Source: Streptomyces kanamyceticus
Lineage (GTDB): Bacteria; Actinomycetota; Actinomycetes; Streptomycetales; Streptomycetaceae
DNA: 64,000 nt
Assembly: GCF_008704495.1 (NCBI RefSeq)
Contig: NZ_CP023699.1
Span: 3,348,001 to 3,412,000, forward strand
Direction of reading: 5' to 3'
The position numbers and the translations under genes were made by a program. Under the pieces are notes generated by a model. That model saw nothing but the letters and a program-made list of their open reading frames with translations. It did not search any database and was not told where the DNA came from. Numbering within the stretch: the first letter of the stretch is position 1; every line of letters starts with the position of its first letter. Below are positions 40,942-48,332 of the stretch, piece by piece.

Positions 40942-42333
40942 TCATCCGACGTCGAGACGCAGGAGATCTTCCTCCGTCTCGCGCCGGACGATCACCCGCG
41001 CCGCACCGTCGTCGACGGCCACGACGGGCGGGCGCAGAGCGTGGTTGTAGTTGCTCGCCATCGAACGGCAGTACGCGCCGGTCGCGGGCACCGCGATCAG
41101 ATCGCCGGGTGCGAGGTCCGCGGGCAGGAACGCGTCACGCACCACGATGTCACCACTCTCACAGTGCTTGCCGACCACCCGCACCAGCATGGGCTCGGCG
41201 TCGGACGAGCGGGAGACGAGCGCGACCGTGTACTCGGCGTCGTAGAGCGCGGTGCGGATGTTGTCCGACATGCCGCCGTCCACGGAGACGTACGTACGCA
41301 GCCCGTCGAGCGGCTTGATCGTGCCGACCTCGTAGAGCGTGAAGGCGGTCGGGCCGACGATGGCGCGCCCGGGCTCGACGGAGATGCGGGGGGTGCTGAG
41401 CTTCGCGGCCGCGCACTCGCGCCCGACGATCTCATTCAGCGCCGCGGCGATCTCGTGCGGCTCGCGCGGGTCGTCGTCGGAGGTGTACGCGATGCCGAGG
41501 CCACCGCCGAGGTCGATCTCGGGCAGCTCCACGCCGTGCTCGTCGCGCACCTCGGCGAGCAGCTGCACGACGCGGCGGGCGGAGACCTCGAACCCCGCCA
41601 TGTCGAAGATCTGCGACCCGATGTGGCTGTGGATCCCGATCAACTCGAGCCCGTCCAGCTTCAGCGCCCGGCGCACGGCCTCGGCGGCCTGTCCCCCGGC
41701 CAGCGCGATGCCGAACTTCTGGTCCTCGTGCGCGGTGGCGATGAACTCGTGGGTGTGCGCCTCCACGCCCACGGTCACGCGGATCTGTACGCGCTGGCGC
41801 TTGCCGAGCCGCTCGGCGACGTGCGCGACGCGCACGATCTCCTGGAAGGAGTCGAGCACGATCCGTCCGACGCCGACCTCGACGGCCCGCTCGATCTCGC
41901 CCTCGGTCTTGTTGTTGCCGTGGAAGGCGATGCGCTCGGCGGGCATCCCGGCGGCCAGCGCGGTCGCCAGCTCCCCGCCGCTGCACACGTCCAGGTTCAG
42001 CCCCTCCTCGTGCAGCCACCGCACGACGGCGCGGGAGAGGAACGCCTTGCCCGCGTAGAAGACGTCGGCGTCCGCGCCGAACGCGTCGCGCCAGGCCCGG
42101 CAGCGCGCACGGAAGTCGGCCTCGTCGACGAAGTACGCGGGGGTGCCGAACTCTTCGGCGAGCCGCGTCACTTCGATGCCGCCCATGCGGACGACGCCTT
42201 CGGCGGTACGGGTGGCGGTGCGGGACCAGACCTTGGCGTCGAGGGCGTTGAGGTCGGTCGGCGGAGCGGCGTAGTGCCCCTCGGGCAGTACGTCCGCGTG
42301 GCGGGGCCCGGCGGGGTGTGCGGAACGGCTCAT
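40942..42333 (-). CDS. lysA: Diaminopimelate decarboxylase
   Basis: 463 residues; PLP fold-III enzyme, last step of lysine synthesis. The PLP Lys is in [13 protein letters not shown], with [29 protein letters not shown], and the CESGD active-site Cys from the partner subunit ([10 protein letters not shown]). Start ATG 42333 is chosen because the frame upstream is the antisense-like read of nrtL. Gap to nrtL is 19 bases; the two may be co-transcribed. Confidence 0.97.
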   Translation of the reverse strand: MSRSAHPAGPRHADVLPEGHYAAPPTDLNALDAKVWSRTATRTAEGVVRMGGIEVTRLAEEFGTPAYFVDEADFRARCRAWRDAFGADADVFYAGKAFLSRAVVRWLHEEGLNLDVCSGGELATALAAGMPAERIAFHGNNKTEGEIERAVEVGVGRIVLDSFQEIVRVAHVAERLGKRQRVQIRVTVGVEAHTHEFIATAHEDQKFGIALAGGQAAEAVRRALKLDGLELIGIHSHIGSQIFDMAGFEVSARRVVQLLAEVRDEHGVELPEIDLGGGLGIAYTSDDDPREPHEIAAALNEIVGRECAAAKLSTPRISVEPGRAIVGPTAFTLYEVGTIKPLDGLRTYVSVDGGMSDNIRTALYDAEYTVALVSRSSDAEPMLVRVVGKHCESGDIVVRDAFLPADLAPGDLIAVPATGAYCRSMASNYNHALRPPVVAVDDGAARVIVRRETEEDLLRLDVG

Positions 42334-42352
42334 GGCTCTGTCGTCTCGTCTT

Positions 42353-43402
42353 TCACAGGTGGTCGGGGGCGCTGATGCCGAGCAGGGACAGGCCACCGGC
42401 AAGCACCGTCCCGGCGGCTTCGGCGAGCGCGAGCCGGGCGCGGTGGGCGGCCGAGGGTTTCTCGTCACCGAGCGGCAGCACGGTGTGCTGGAAGCCGAGC
42501 AGGGCGTCGGCGGCGGTGACGAGGTGCCGGGCCAGGCGGTCCGGCGCGTGGTGGCGGGCGGCGGAGGCGAGGGCTTGGGGGTGGGCGGCGAGGACGTCGA
42601 GCAGTTCCTGCGCGTCCTGGACTTCCTGCGGCTGGTCGGCGGGGTCGCTCGTGAATCCGAGGTCGGCGGCGTTGCGCGTGAGGGCGCGGGAGCGGGCGTG
42701 GGCGTACCGCACCCGGAACAGCGGATTGCCCTCGCGCTGCGCGAGGTGCTCGTCGCCGATGCGGGGGCGGTCGTGCGCCGCCGGGTGGAGCAGGGCCCAG
42801 CGGGCGGCGTCGCGGCCGAGCCGGAGGGGGTCTTCCGGGGCGGGTACGGGGCGCAGGGCGCGGAGGTCCTTGGGCGGACGCCCGTACGCGTCGACGCGCA
42901 CATCGAGAACGGCCACCCAGTCGGCGTCCGGAGCCTCGTCGCAGGTGGTGCGGACCAGGACGCCCTGGGAGCGCAGGATCCGGCGCAGCGCGTCGGCGAC
43001 GACGACGGCGCGGACCTCGTGCGGCACGTGGATCTGGGCGAGCTGCCCGGTGTCGGGGTGGACGTGCCCGTAACAGCGCCCGCGCGCGATCACGTCACGT
43101 ACGAGAGCGGCGCCGCGCGTCCCCGCCAGGGTGATGTTCAGGAACCCGGGCCCGGTGATGTCGATCCCCGCGATGCCGGGTTCGCGGGCGAGCCGCGGCG
43201 ACAACACCTCGGCAACCTGCCTGGGCGACCGCCCGGCGGCACGGGCCACCTGGAGGGCAACGTTCGTCGCGTAATCCCCACACCCACCGGGCCGCGGCCG
43301 CTCCACCCGAACGACCTCCGGCACCTCCACGCTGAGCTCCCCGTCATCGACGGCACGACGCATGGCGCGCAGCACGGTGCGGGAGAGCTCGACGGGGGTC
43401 AC
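42353..43402 (-). CDS. nrtL: ArgRS-related anticodon-binding protein NrtL (no catalytic core)
   Basis: 349 residues. The N-terminal part (about 1-95) is the arginyl-tRNA synthetase additional domain ([29 protein letters not shown]), and the C-terminal part (from ~225) is a DALR anticodon-binding helical domain ([10 protein letters not shown]...). The Rossmann domain between is cut down: HIGH and KMSKS motifs are absent. It therefore cannot charge tRNA and matches actinobacterial NrtL proteins of unknown role. Its gene lies next to lysA and 1.2 kb from tRNA-Arg(CCG). Confidence 0.88.
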   Translation of the reverse strand: MTPVELSRTVLRAMRRAVDDGELSVEVPEVVRVERPRPGGCGDYATNVALQVARAAGRSPRQVAEVLSPRLAREPGIAGIDITGPGFLNITLAGTRGAALVRDVIARGRCYGHVHPDTGQLAQIHVPHEVRAVVVADALRRILRSQGVLVRTTCDEAPDADWVAVLDVRVDAYGRPPKDLRALRPVPAPEDPLRLGRDAARWALLHPAAHDRPRIGDEHLAQREGNPLFRVRYAHARSRALTRNAADLGFTSDPADQPQEVQDAQELLDVLAAHPQALASAARHHAPDRLARHLVTAADALLGFQHTVLPLGDEKPSAAHRARLALAEAAGTVLAGGLSLLGISAPDHL

Positions 43403-43880
43403 GGGTCAAGCGTAGGGGAGGAGGGGGGTGGGTAGGCGACTTGGTTTACGGGATGGTCCGGGATGTGGACGGGGCGATGTCTCTGCGACTGGGGGGTGGC
43501 CGGGGTCCGTGGTGCCGCCCGGGGTGGGCAGGCGTTGCTGGTGTTCGGGGCGGGGCAGGCCTCCCGGGCCTCCGGGATGGGTCAGACGCCACGGGTGTCT
43601 GGGGCGGGGCTGGCACCACGGGGCGACCGGGGCGGGACAGGTGCGACGGGTGACCAGGGTGAGGTAGGCGCCACGGGCGACCGGAGCGGACCAGGCACGA
43701 CCGGCCTCCGGGATGGGGCAGACGCCACGGGCGTTCGGAGCGGGCCAGGCGTCACGAGTGTCCGGGGCGGGGCAGGGCCTCGGGGGGTCTGGTGATGGGG
43801 CGGGCGTCCCTAGCGCCCAGGATGGGCCAGACGCGACGGGCGGTCGGGGTGGAGCAGGCGAGTCAGACGCTGCTCGTGGA
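43403..43880. repeat. Intergenic tract with ~8 degenerate 27-bp tandem repeats
   Basis: Between nrtL and the response regulator gene, 43565-43790 is built from units with consensus ACGGGYGWCCGGRGCGGGVCAG-GCGYC, most exactly 27 bp. Coding potential is doubtful: one plus-strand frame reads a Gly-X-X pattern but has no ribosome site. The region must also hold the nrtL promoter. Confidence 0.75.
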
Positions 43881-44423
43881 TCAGGGGGCAGGGTGTCCGG
43901 CGCATTCGGCTTCGCCGGTGCCGCCTCCGGTGCGGCCGGTGGGGCTGCTGCCGGGGATGTCCCCGAGCGGCTCGTCCCGGACCTCATCAGCCCCGGTCGC
44001 CGCCCCATACTCGTGCCCGTGCCCCCGCTCATGCCCAGGGCCGCGTCCTTCACGCTCCATCAGCTGACGGACGACCCCGACCAGTTCGTTGGGCTCGAAG
44101 GGCTTGGCGAGGAAGGCGTCGACACCGACCTCCAGGCCGCTCTCGACCTCGTACTGCGTGCACGCGCTGACGATGACGATGGGCAGATTCCGGGTGCGCG
44201 CGTCGGACCGCAGCCGGGCCGCGGTGCGCAGGCCGTCGAGCCGGGGCATCACGACGTCGAGGGTGACCACATCGGGCTGGACCTGCTGCACGACGTCCAG
44301 GCACTCGACACCATCGGCCGCGGTCACGACCTCGAAGCCCTCCAGCTCGAGGTTGACCCTGATCAGTTGCCGGATGACCTTGTTGTCGTCCACAACAAGC
44401 ACGCGGCCGGACACGCCTGACAC
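43881..44423 (-). CDS. Single-domain response regulator with disordered C-terminal tail
   Basis: 180 residues. A complete receiver domain: VLVVDDNKVIRQLIRVNLE at the start, phospho-acceptor Asp in VVTLDVVMPRLDG, Ser/Thr switch in IVIVSACTQYEVE, Lys in FLAKPFEP. There is no output domain; a Gly/His/Arg-rich tail follows. Such CheY-like proteins work by protein-protein contact. Start GTG 44423 is uncertain (GTG 44414 also fits). It is an orphan with no kinase nearby. Confidence 0.88.
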   Translation of the reverse strand: MSGVSGRVLVVDDNKVIRQLIRVNLELEGFEVVTAADGVECLDVVQQVQPDVVTLDVVMPRLDGLRTAARLRSDARTRNLPIVIVSACTQYEVESGLEVGVDAFLAKPFEPNELVGVVRQLMEREGRGPGHERGHGHEYGAATGADEVRDEPLGDIPGSSPTGRTGGGTGEAECAGHPAP

Positions 44424-44587
44424 AACTCGAGAGTAGGTCCGCACCGGCCACCGCGTCCGGGTTTTCCCCACTTCCGCCCCGTGCGAGGGAGCCGACGCGG
44501 GCACCCGTGACACCAGAGACGGCGGTACCACCCCGCTGACCACGGAAGCACGGAAAAACCCGTTCATGGAGAGCCCCGGAGAGCTGG

Positions 44588-44593
44588 TAGTGT
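44588..44593 (+). promoter_or_regulatory. Candidate -10 box of the tRNA-Arg gene
   Basis: TAGTGT lies 33 bases before the tRNA; no good -35 box at normal spacing. Tentative. Confidence 0.35.
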
Positions 44594-44625
44594 TCAACCC
44601 GTCGCCGCTCAACCAGCGCCGATAC

Positions 44626-44697
44626 GCCCCCGTAGCTCAGGGGATAGAGCAACGGCCTCCGGAGCCGTGTGCGCAGGTTCGAATCCTGCCGGGGGCA
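44626..44697 (+). tRNA. tRNA-Arg (anticodon CCG)
   Basis: A full cloverleaf: acceptor GCCCCCG/CGGGGGC, D arm GCTC-AGGGGATA-GAGC, anticodon arm ACGGC-CTCCGGA-GCCGT (anticodon CCG, reads CGG) and T arm GCAGG-TTCGAAT-CCTGC, discriminator A. CCA is not encoded (ACCC follows). It is the integration target of the island to its right: its 3' part is the attL core. Confidence 0.97.
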
Positions 44698-44699
44698 CC
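44657..44699 (+). repeat. attL core: 3' part of tRNA-Arg
   Basis: From the anticodon loop through the discriminator and CC. It recurs at 54874-54916 with a single difference (T44668 vs C54885). Confidence 0.92.
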
Positions 44700-44715
44700 C
44701 TTTATGAGGTGCCCA

Positions 44716-44758
44716 AAGACCCCGTCACCAGCGGAAACGCTGAGGCCGGGGTCTTTTT
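44716..44758 (+). terminator. Terminator after tRNA-Arg (attL side)
   Basis: AAGACCCCG pairs with CGGGGTCTT, followed by TTT; the loop contains AGCGGAAACGCT. A related copy follows attR (54933-54972). Confidence 0.88.
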
Positions 44759-44814
44759 GCGTTTGCAGGCATGTGCAGCTCTGCGCCGTCCAAAGCGGCC
44801 GTATGTCGGGGCTC

Positions 44815-44831
44815 GTGGACGACCTGTGGAC
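44815..44831 (+). other. Candidate integrase arm-binding sites, left end
   Basis: GTGGAC-GACCT-GTGGAC, two direct hexamers one helical turn apart (11 bp), 116 bases inside the attL core. The right end has the same arrangement at 54793-54809. Confidence 0.55.
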
Positions 44832-44937
44832 GGGATCTTGGAGCGTTTCCGCAGGTGGGATCAACTATCCGCAGCCCCAGGCCCGCTGAGCGCCGTGGCC
44901 GCCCGTCACAGCAACTGGGCGTGTCAGAGGCGTGCGC

Positions 44938-45579
44938 TTGGATGAGCGAGTGGCCGTTCAAGACGTTGCTCGGCAGCTGCCCGAGATATCCGTGCTCCGC
45001 GAGCACTGCCGTTCCTTGGCAGTACTGGAGGCCATCCTGAGCCCTGAGTGGGAGGCCCGGTACTACTCCTTCAACGACCGATGGTCCGAGACGGCGTCGA
45101 TGGCCTCGATGAACGGGGCGGGCGACGAATTCTCGATCGTCTTCTCCCTCGCCGGCGCCTACGTTCGCGGGTTCGCCCACGAATCACCGATGAGCCCCTA
45201 CGCGGAGGACGGACCTTGGCACGGGGTGCTCGACGACGTCCCCGATGCCTTCCGATCATGTGTCGAGGAGCCGGCGTTCTGCGACAAGGACGATATGCCC
45301 GTCGTCACAGCATGCACGTGGAGAGAGACGGATGATGTGGCTTGGAAGACGGGGAGGATCGACTACCCCGACGAGCAGCCGGACGACCCGGACGGCGCGG
45401 AGTACCTCTTCCAGCTGCTCGTGAACCGCTCACCGGAAGCGTTCCAACGGTGGGCCGAGGACTACTACGAGGCTCCGGTCGCAGTGGAGGCCGTGGTCCA
45501 CGTCTTCGCTTCCCGTCCTCTGAGCGACTCAGTCGTCAACGCGTTGAACCCAGAGATCACCGTGGCCGATCTCGCCTAG
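44938..45579 (+). CDS. Conserved hypothetical protein, possibly immunity/cargo, with early stop
   Basis: 213 residues, acidic. Start TTG 44938 has GAGG seven bases upstream; GTG 44932 would leave only one base. Seen: SPEWEARYYSFNDRW, SIVFSLAGAYVRGFAHES, YYEAPVAVEAVVHVF. I recall similar small acidic proteins of unknown role, sometimes near polymorphic-toxin loci, but cannot assign a family. A TAG at 45577 ends it; the frame goes on for 11 codons (DLAEIGYRLS) to TAA 45610, so the TAG may be a nonsense mutation of a GAG. Confidence 0.6.
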   Translation: MDERVAVQDVARQLPEISVLREHCRSLAVLEAILSPEWEARYYSFNDRWSETASMASMNGAGDEFSIVFSLAGAYVRGFAHESPMSPYAEDGPWHGVLDDVPDAFRSCVEEPAFCDKDDMPVVTACTWRETDDVAWKTGRIDYPDEQPDDPDGAEYLFQLLVNRSPEAFQRWAEDYYEAPVAVEAVVHVFASRPLSDSVVNALNPEITVADLA

Positions 45580-45632
45580 GACCTCGCGGAGATCGGCTAC
45601 CGGCTGAGCTAAATCCGGCGAGGAATGACGAA

Positions 45633-45656
45633 GCCCCTGGACAGAACACCAGGGGC
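45633..45656. terminator. Terminator between the left cargo gene and the integrase remnant
   Basis: GCCCCTGG pairs with CCAGGGGC around an 8-base loop, between converging genes. Confidence 0.8.
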
Positions 45657-45676
45657 CTCAGTTGACGGAACCGGTG

Positions 45677-46720
45677 TCACTCGTACTCGCGCAGCAGGTC
45701 CTCAATGCGCCGGTTGGCCACCTCGTGACGACCGTCGAGGCACTTCGCGTAGCGGGTCAACAGGACCTCAACGCTGTTGTCGGCGCGCTCAGCTACCTCG
45801 GTGGGGTCGACGCCGGCGTTGAGCCACGTGGAGAGCGCGGAGTGCCGGAGGTCGTACGGCCGACTGGCGAGCGGCGAGGCTGCCACCGCGGTGGGGAGCG
45901 CGAGAGGCGGGCCTCCTGCCACACGCGGTAGATAGGTCGAGGAGGGCACGACGGCCCCCTTCTCGCTGAAGAAGAGACGCCCGTCGGAAGCGGTGCCAAA
46001 GGTGTCCAAATGCTCGCGAAGCATGCCCACGAGCTGGGGCGGGATCGGTACGCGCCGGACGTCCTCTGTGGGGCGGCTCTTGAGCCCACGGTCATCGTGG
46101 GTCTCCCCCGTGTCGGTCCACTGTCTGCCGACCGAGGGACGCGTTCGGTGGAGGAGCGCAGAGCCCCAGCCCGCGTCTGGCATGACGAGATCTGTCTCAG
46201 CAAGGCCGACCGCCTCAGCAGGAAGGAACCCGCCGAAGTACATGCAGGCGAAGAAGCCGACGAGGCGCCGGCCACGAGCGCGGCGGTAGCCACCGATGTA
46301 GGAGACGGCTGTGAGCAGGTTGCGCGCCTGCTCCGGATTGGCCACCACGCGCGGATCCACCTGGTTGGACACCTTGGGCTTCTGCCAGCGAACGGCAGTG
46401 ATGGGGTTCTCTTGCAACTCCCCCAGGTCGACCGCATAGTTCGCTGCATTCACCAGGGTCCGCCGCTTACGCCGCACCGTTTCGGCAGCCGCGGCCGTGC
46501 CGTCGAGCTTCAGCTTGAGTGAGTAGAGAACCTGCCGAGCCACCGCAGGATCGGCCAGGTCCGCCAGAGATCGGGATGCCTTGGCAACCCAGTGCAGCAC
46601 GTTCAGAACATCGTCCGGGACTTCGCGGGAGTCGGGGCCGGGCAGGAGGAAGGCCCAGTTCCTGAGCGCACGACGCAGGGCCGTCTGGACGATGCGTTGC
46701 AGGGCAACTAACTCGCCCCC
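45677..46720 (-). pseudogene. Defective tyrosine recombinase (integrase) remnant
   Basis: About 345 residues align in memory to the Streptomyces tyrosine integrases of ~480-500 residues. Present: core-binding helices (ALRRALRNWAF, DGTAAAAETVRRKRRTLVNAANYAVDL), box II RPYDLRHSALSTWLN, and the Tyr nucleophile in LLTRYAKCL. Defects: the N-terminal ~110 residues are missing; the box I Arg is Leu (codon 46223-46225, FGGFLPAEAVGL where GLRPxEAxAL is usual); the GH of box III is DN (45776-45781). An open frame continues to 46915 but the extra N-terminal residues lie antisense to an unrelated gene fragment. Strand exchange is very unlikely. Confidence 0.8.
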
Positions 46721-46783
46721 GCCATTCTGACGACGGGAAGCCTGGACGAGGCGGAGCAGCACAGCCGGGAGATCTGCGGCTAA

Positions 46784-47026
46784 TCGGAGATCGATTACGA
46801 GCGCAACAAGGCCAGTTGGCTCAGTACTCAGCCAGACCAAGAGCTCGACCCCGAGGCCACACTCCGCCAGCTCGGCGAGTTCGAAACGGATGCCCGCGGG
46901 CGAGGCGTCACCCACACGACGTTCCGCAGGATCACCGAAGCCCTAGGACTTCACGGCGCTCAGCGCCAAGGCCTCAGAGCCCTCCTGCTCAACAGCCGTC
47001 CGGAGCAGTACCAAGCCCCGCTTTAG
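46784..47026 (+). pseudogene. Orphan C-terminal gene fragment
   Basis: About 80 codons open from 46784 (just after TAA 46781) to TAG 47026, with no start codon. The read is IDYERNKASWLSTQ... with a charged, natural-looking composition, containing LGEFETDARGRGVTHTTF and RITEALGLHGAQRQGLRALL. I do not recognise the family. It looks like the tail of a deleted gene; its 5' part probably went with the integrase N terminus in the same deletion. Confidence 0.4.
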
Positions 47027-47503
47027 CACCTCCCAGCCGAAGCCTGAGTAACAACTTTCTCTACTGGTTCAAGCACCCGGCTGCGCTCCGCTCCGCCGGG
47101 CGGGCTTCCCGGCTCCGCTCGGGGCTGCGCCGCCGCCCGCCCACTGTGGATAGGCCCGGAGGTCATGAGTCGAGCACCCGACGAGTACGCGGCCACCGGT
47201 CACAGACGATGCCTCCGGCGGGGGATCGGCCGGCACCGGGTGGGAGGAAGCGCCGTTCCCGGCCGCGGGCACATCGTGGCGAGCGTGGCGTCCACCGCCG
47301 ACCCAGGCAGAGCCGAGCAGTCGCGGCCCATGGCGTCCAGGTCGTTCGTCCAGTTGGGCGCTCCACCTGGACGCCATGAACCACGCCCGCTCCACGGTGT
47401 GTGGGTCGACGGCGGACGGGATGGAAGCTGGAGGAGATCTGTAGTTGCTGTGGGGATACAAGTACCGTGTCGAACTTGGCGCCCAACTGCGTAGGAGCTG
47501 GCT
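47027..47503. other. Gene-free stretch containing a large imperfect palindrome
   Basis: The left 250 bases are a very GC-rich decayed-looking sequence. The palindrome at 47287-47420 is centred at about 47353. The core arms ATGGCGTCCAGGT and ACCTGGACGCCAT (47330-47342, 47365-47377) are perfect, with the outer 43 bases per side matching at about two thirds of positions. No convincing gene. Confidence 0.7.
47287..47420. repeat. Large imperfect inverted repeat
   Basis: Two ~65-base arms. Because of the symmetry, both strands give similar open frames here (MASRS... and MASRW...), which are not evidence of a gene. Possible relic of a transfer/replication origin or an inverted duplication. Confidence 0.65.
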
Positions 47504-48163
47504 TTGATTCCGATCGTGGACATCGACGTTGACCCATCGTTTCCAGCGAACTTGGCGATGGGCTGGCCGGACGAGGAGGACGTGAGCGAGGAGGGCTACG
47601 GCTACTTCCATAACGTCTGGGCCATGGGGGATGTCACCCGCAGCGAAGCCCTCGCCATGATCGAGGAAGAGCAACATCTCGTAAGGCTTGTTGACCAAGC
47701 AAGCCGAACCGATGCGGAATTCGAAGCTGTCGCCAAGGCCGTAGAAGCTGGCGAGCTTGACTACCTTCCTGACGACTACGCCACGCGGTATGCCGACAGC
47801 GAACTCATCCAGCTCGTAACCGTGTTCGCGGACGAGGGATCGCCACTCGACACGCTCGAACTCGGGGTGGCTGGCCTCACATTCGCCCTGTCCTCCGTCA
47901 GGTGCTTCACCGCAGCGAGTTGCCGTAGACACTGTTCCGACGGCTCTTGGTCAGACCGGCCAGTGGTCTTCTTTGCTGCGGAAAGATCCACCGTCCAATG
48001 GCTCACACCCATGGTGCGCGAGAGTGGGTGCGGTTTCGCAGACGGCAGCGAGCGAGCCGACAAGCTGTTGATCGTGGAAGCCCCATCGATCACCAACTTC
48101 ATGACACTCGCCAACCTCATCGTCCGGCTGACCGAACGACAGGACAGCTCCAAGCCGTCGTAA
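47504..48163 (+). CDS. Island hypothetical protein (219 aa)
   Basis: Start TTG 47504 has AGGAG six bases upstream, which supports expression. An acidic, soluble protein: DIDVDPSFP near the start, many Asp/Glu in residues 20-100 (EEEQHLVRL, DYLPDDYATRYAD), three Cys in CFTAASCRRHC. No known motif, no membrane helix. It converges with nothing and precedes the MORC operon by 170 bases on the same strand. Base composition is intermediate between the chromosome and the defence operon. Function unknown. Confidence 0.55.
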   Translation: MIPIVDIDVDPSFPANLAMGWPDEEDVSEEGYGYFHNVWAMGDVTRSEALAMIEEEQHLVRLVDQASRTDAEFEAVAKAVEAGELDYLPDDYATRYADSELIQLVTVFADEGSPLDTLELGVAGLTFALSSVRCFTAASCRRHCSDGSWSDRPVVFFAAERSTVQWLTPMVRESGCGFADGSERADKLLIVEAPSITNFMTLANLIVRLTERQDSSKPS

Positions 48164-48221
48164 CGAGTCCGCCGTTCCCGGGCCTGACCTCCAACTAGGG
48201 GTCCGCATCATCGAGCTGAGT

Positions 48222-48243
48222 GATCGTATGTATTTCTACGATC
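48222..48243. promoter_or_regulatory. Candidate operator/promoter of the restriction operon
   Basis: GATCGT-N10-ACGATC inverted repeat in an A+T-rich patch about 90 bases upstream of the MORC gene start; contains TATGTAT. Could bind a regulator or mark the promoter; no regulator gene is in the island. Confidence 0.4.
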
Positions 48244-48332
48244 CTCATGCGTAATCTGTTTGCCACCGTCGCGCTAGGTCGCTGTGCCACTGCTCAGGGG
48301 AGAGCTCCCGTGGACCGGCGACAGGGGGAAAA

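Noticed and set aside
42334..42903. LysA with a 190-residue N-terminal extension
   Set aside because: Upstream of ATG 42333 the frame lies inside the nrtL gene in another phase and is Pro/Ser/Arg/Thr rich; the LysA family begins at MSRSAHPAG.
43463..43795. Collagen-like Gly-X-X frame in the repeat tract
   Set aside because: It follows from the 27-bp repeat of a GC-rich consensus; no ribosome site, no start context, and neighbouring frames are also open.
45590..45620. tRNA-like string (GGCTGAGCTAAATCCGG)
   Set aside because: Half resembles a D arm in reverse complement, but no cloverleaf forms. It overlaps the in-frame continuation of the first island gene.
47287..47420. Retron msr/msd
   Set aside because: A hairpin RNA would be suitable, but no reverse transcriptase gene is within the window.
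47069..47523. Several overlapping open frames on both strands (MASRW/MASRS)
   Set aside because: They come from the palindrome symmetry and high GC; no ribosome site supports them.
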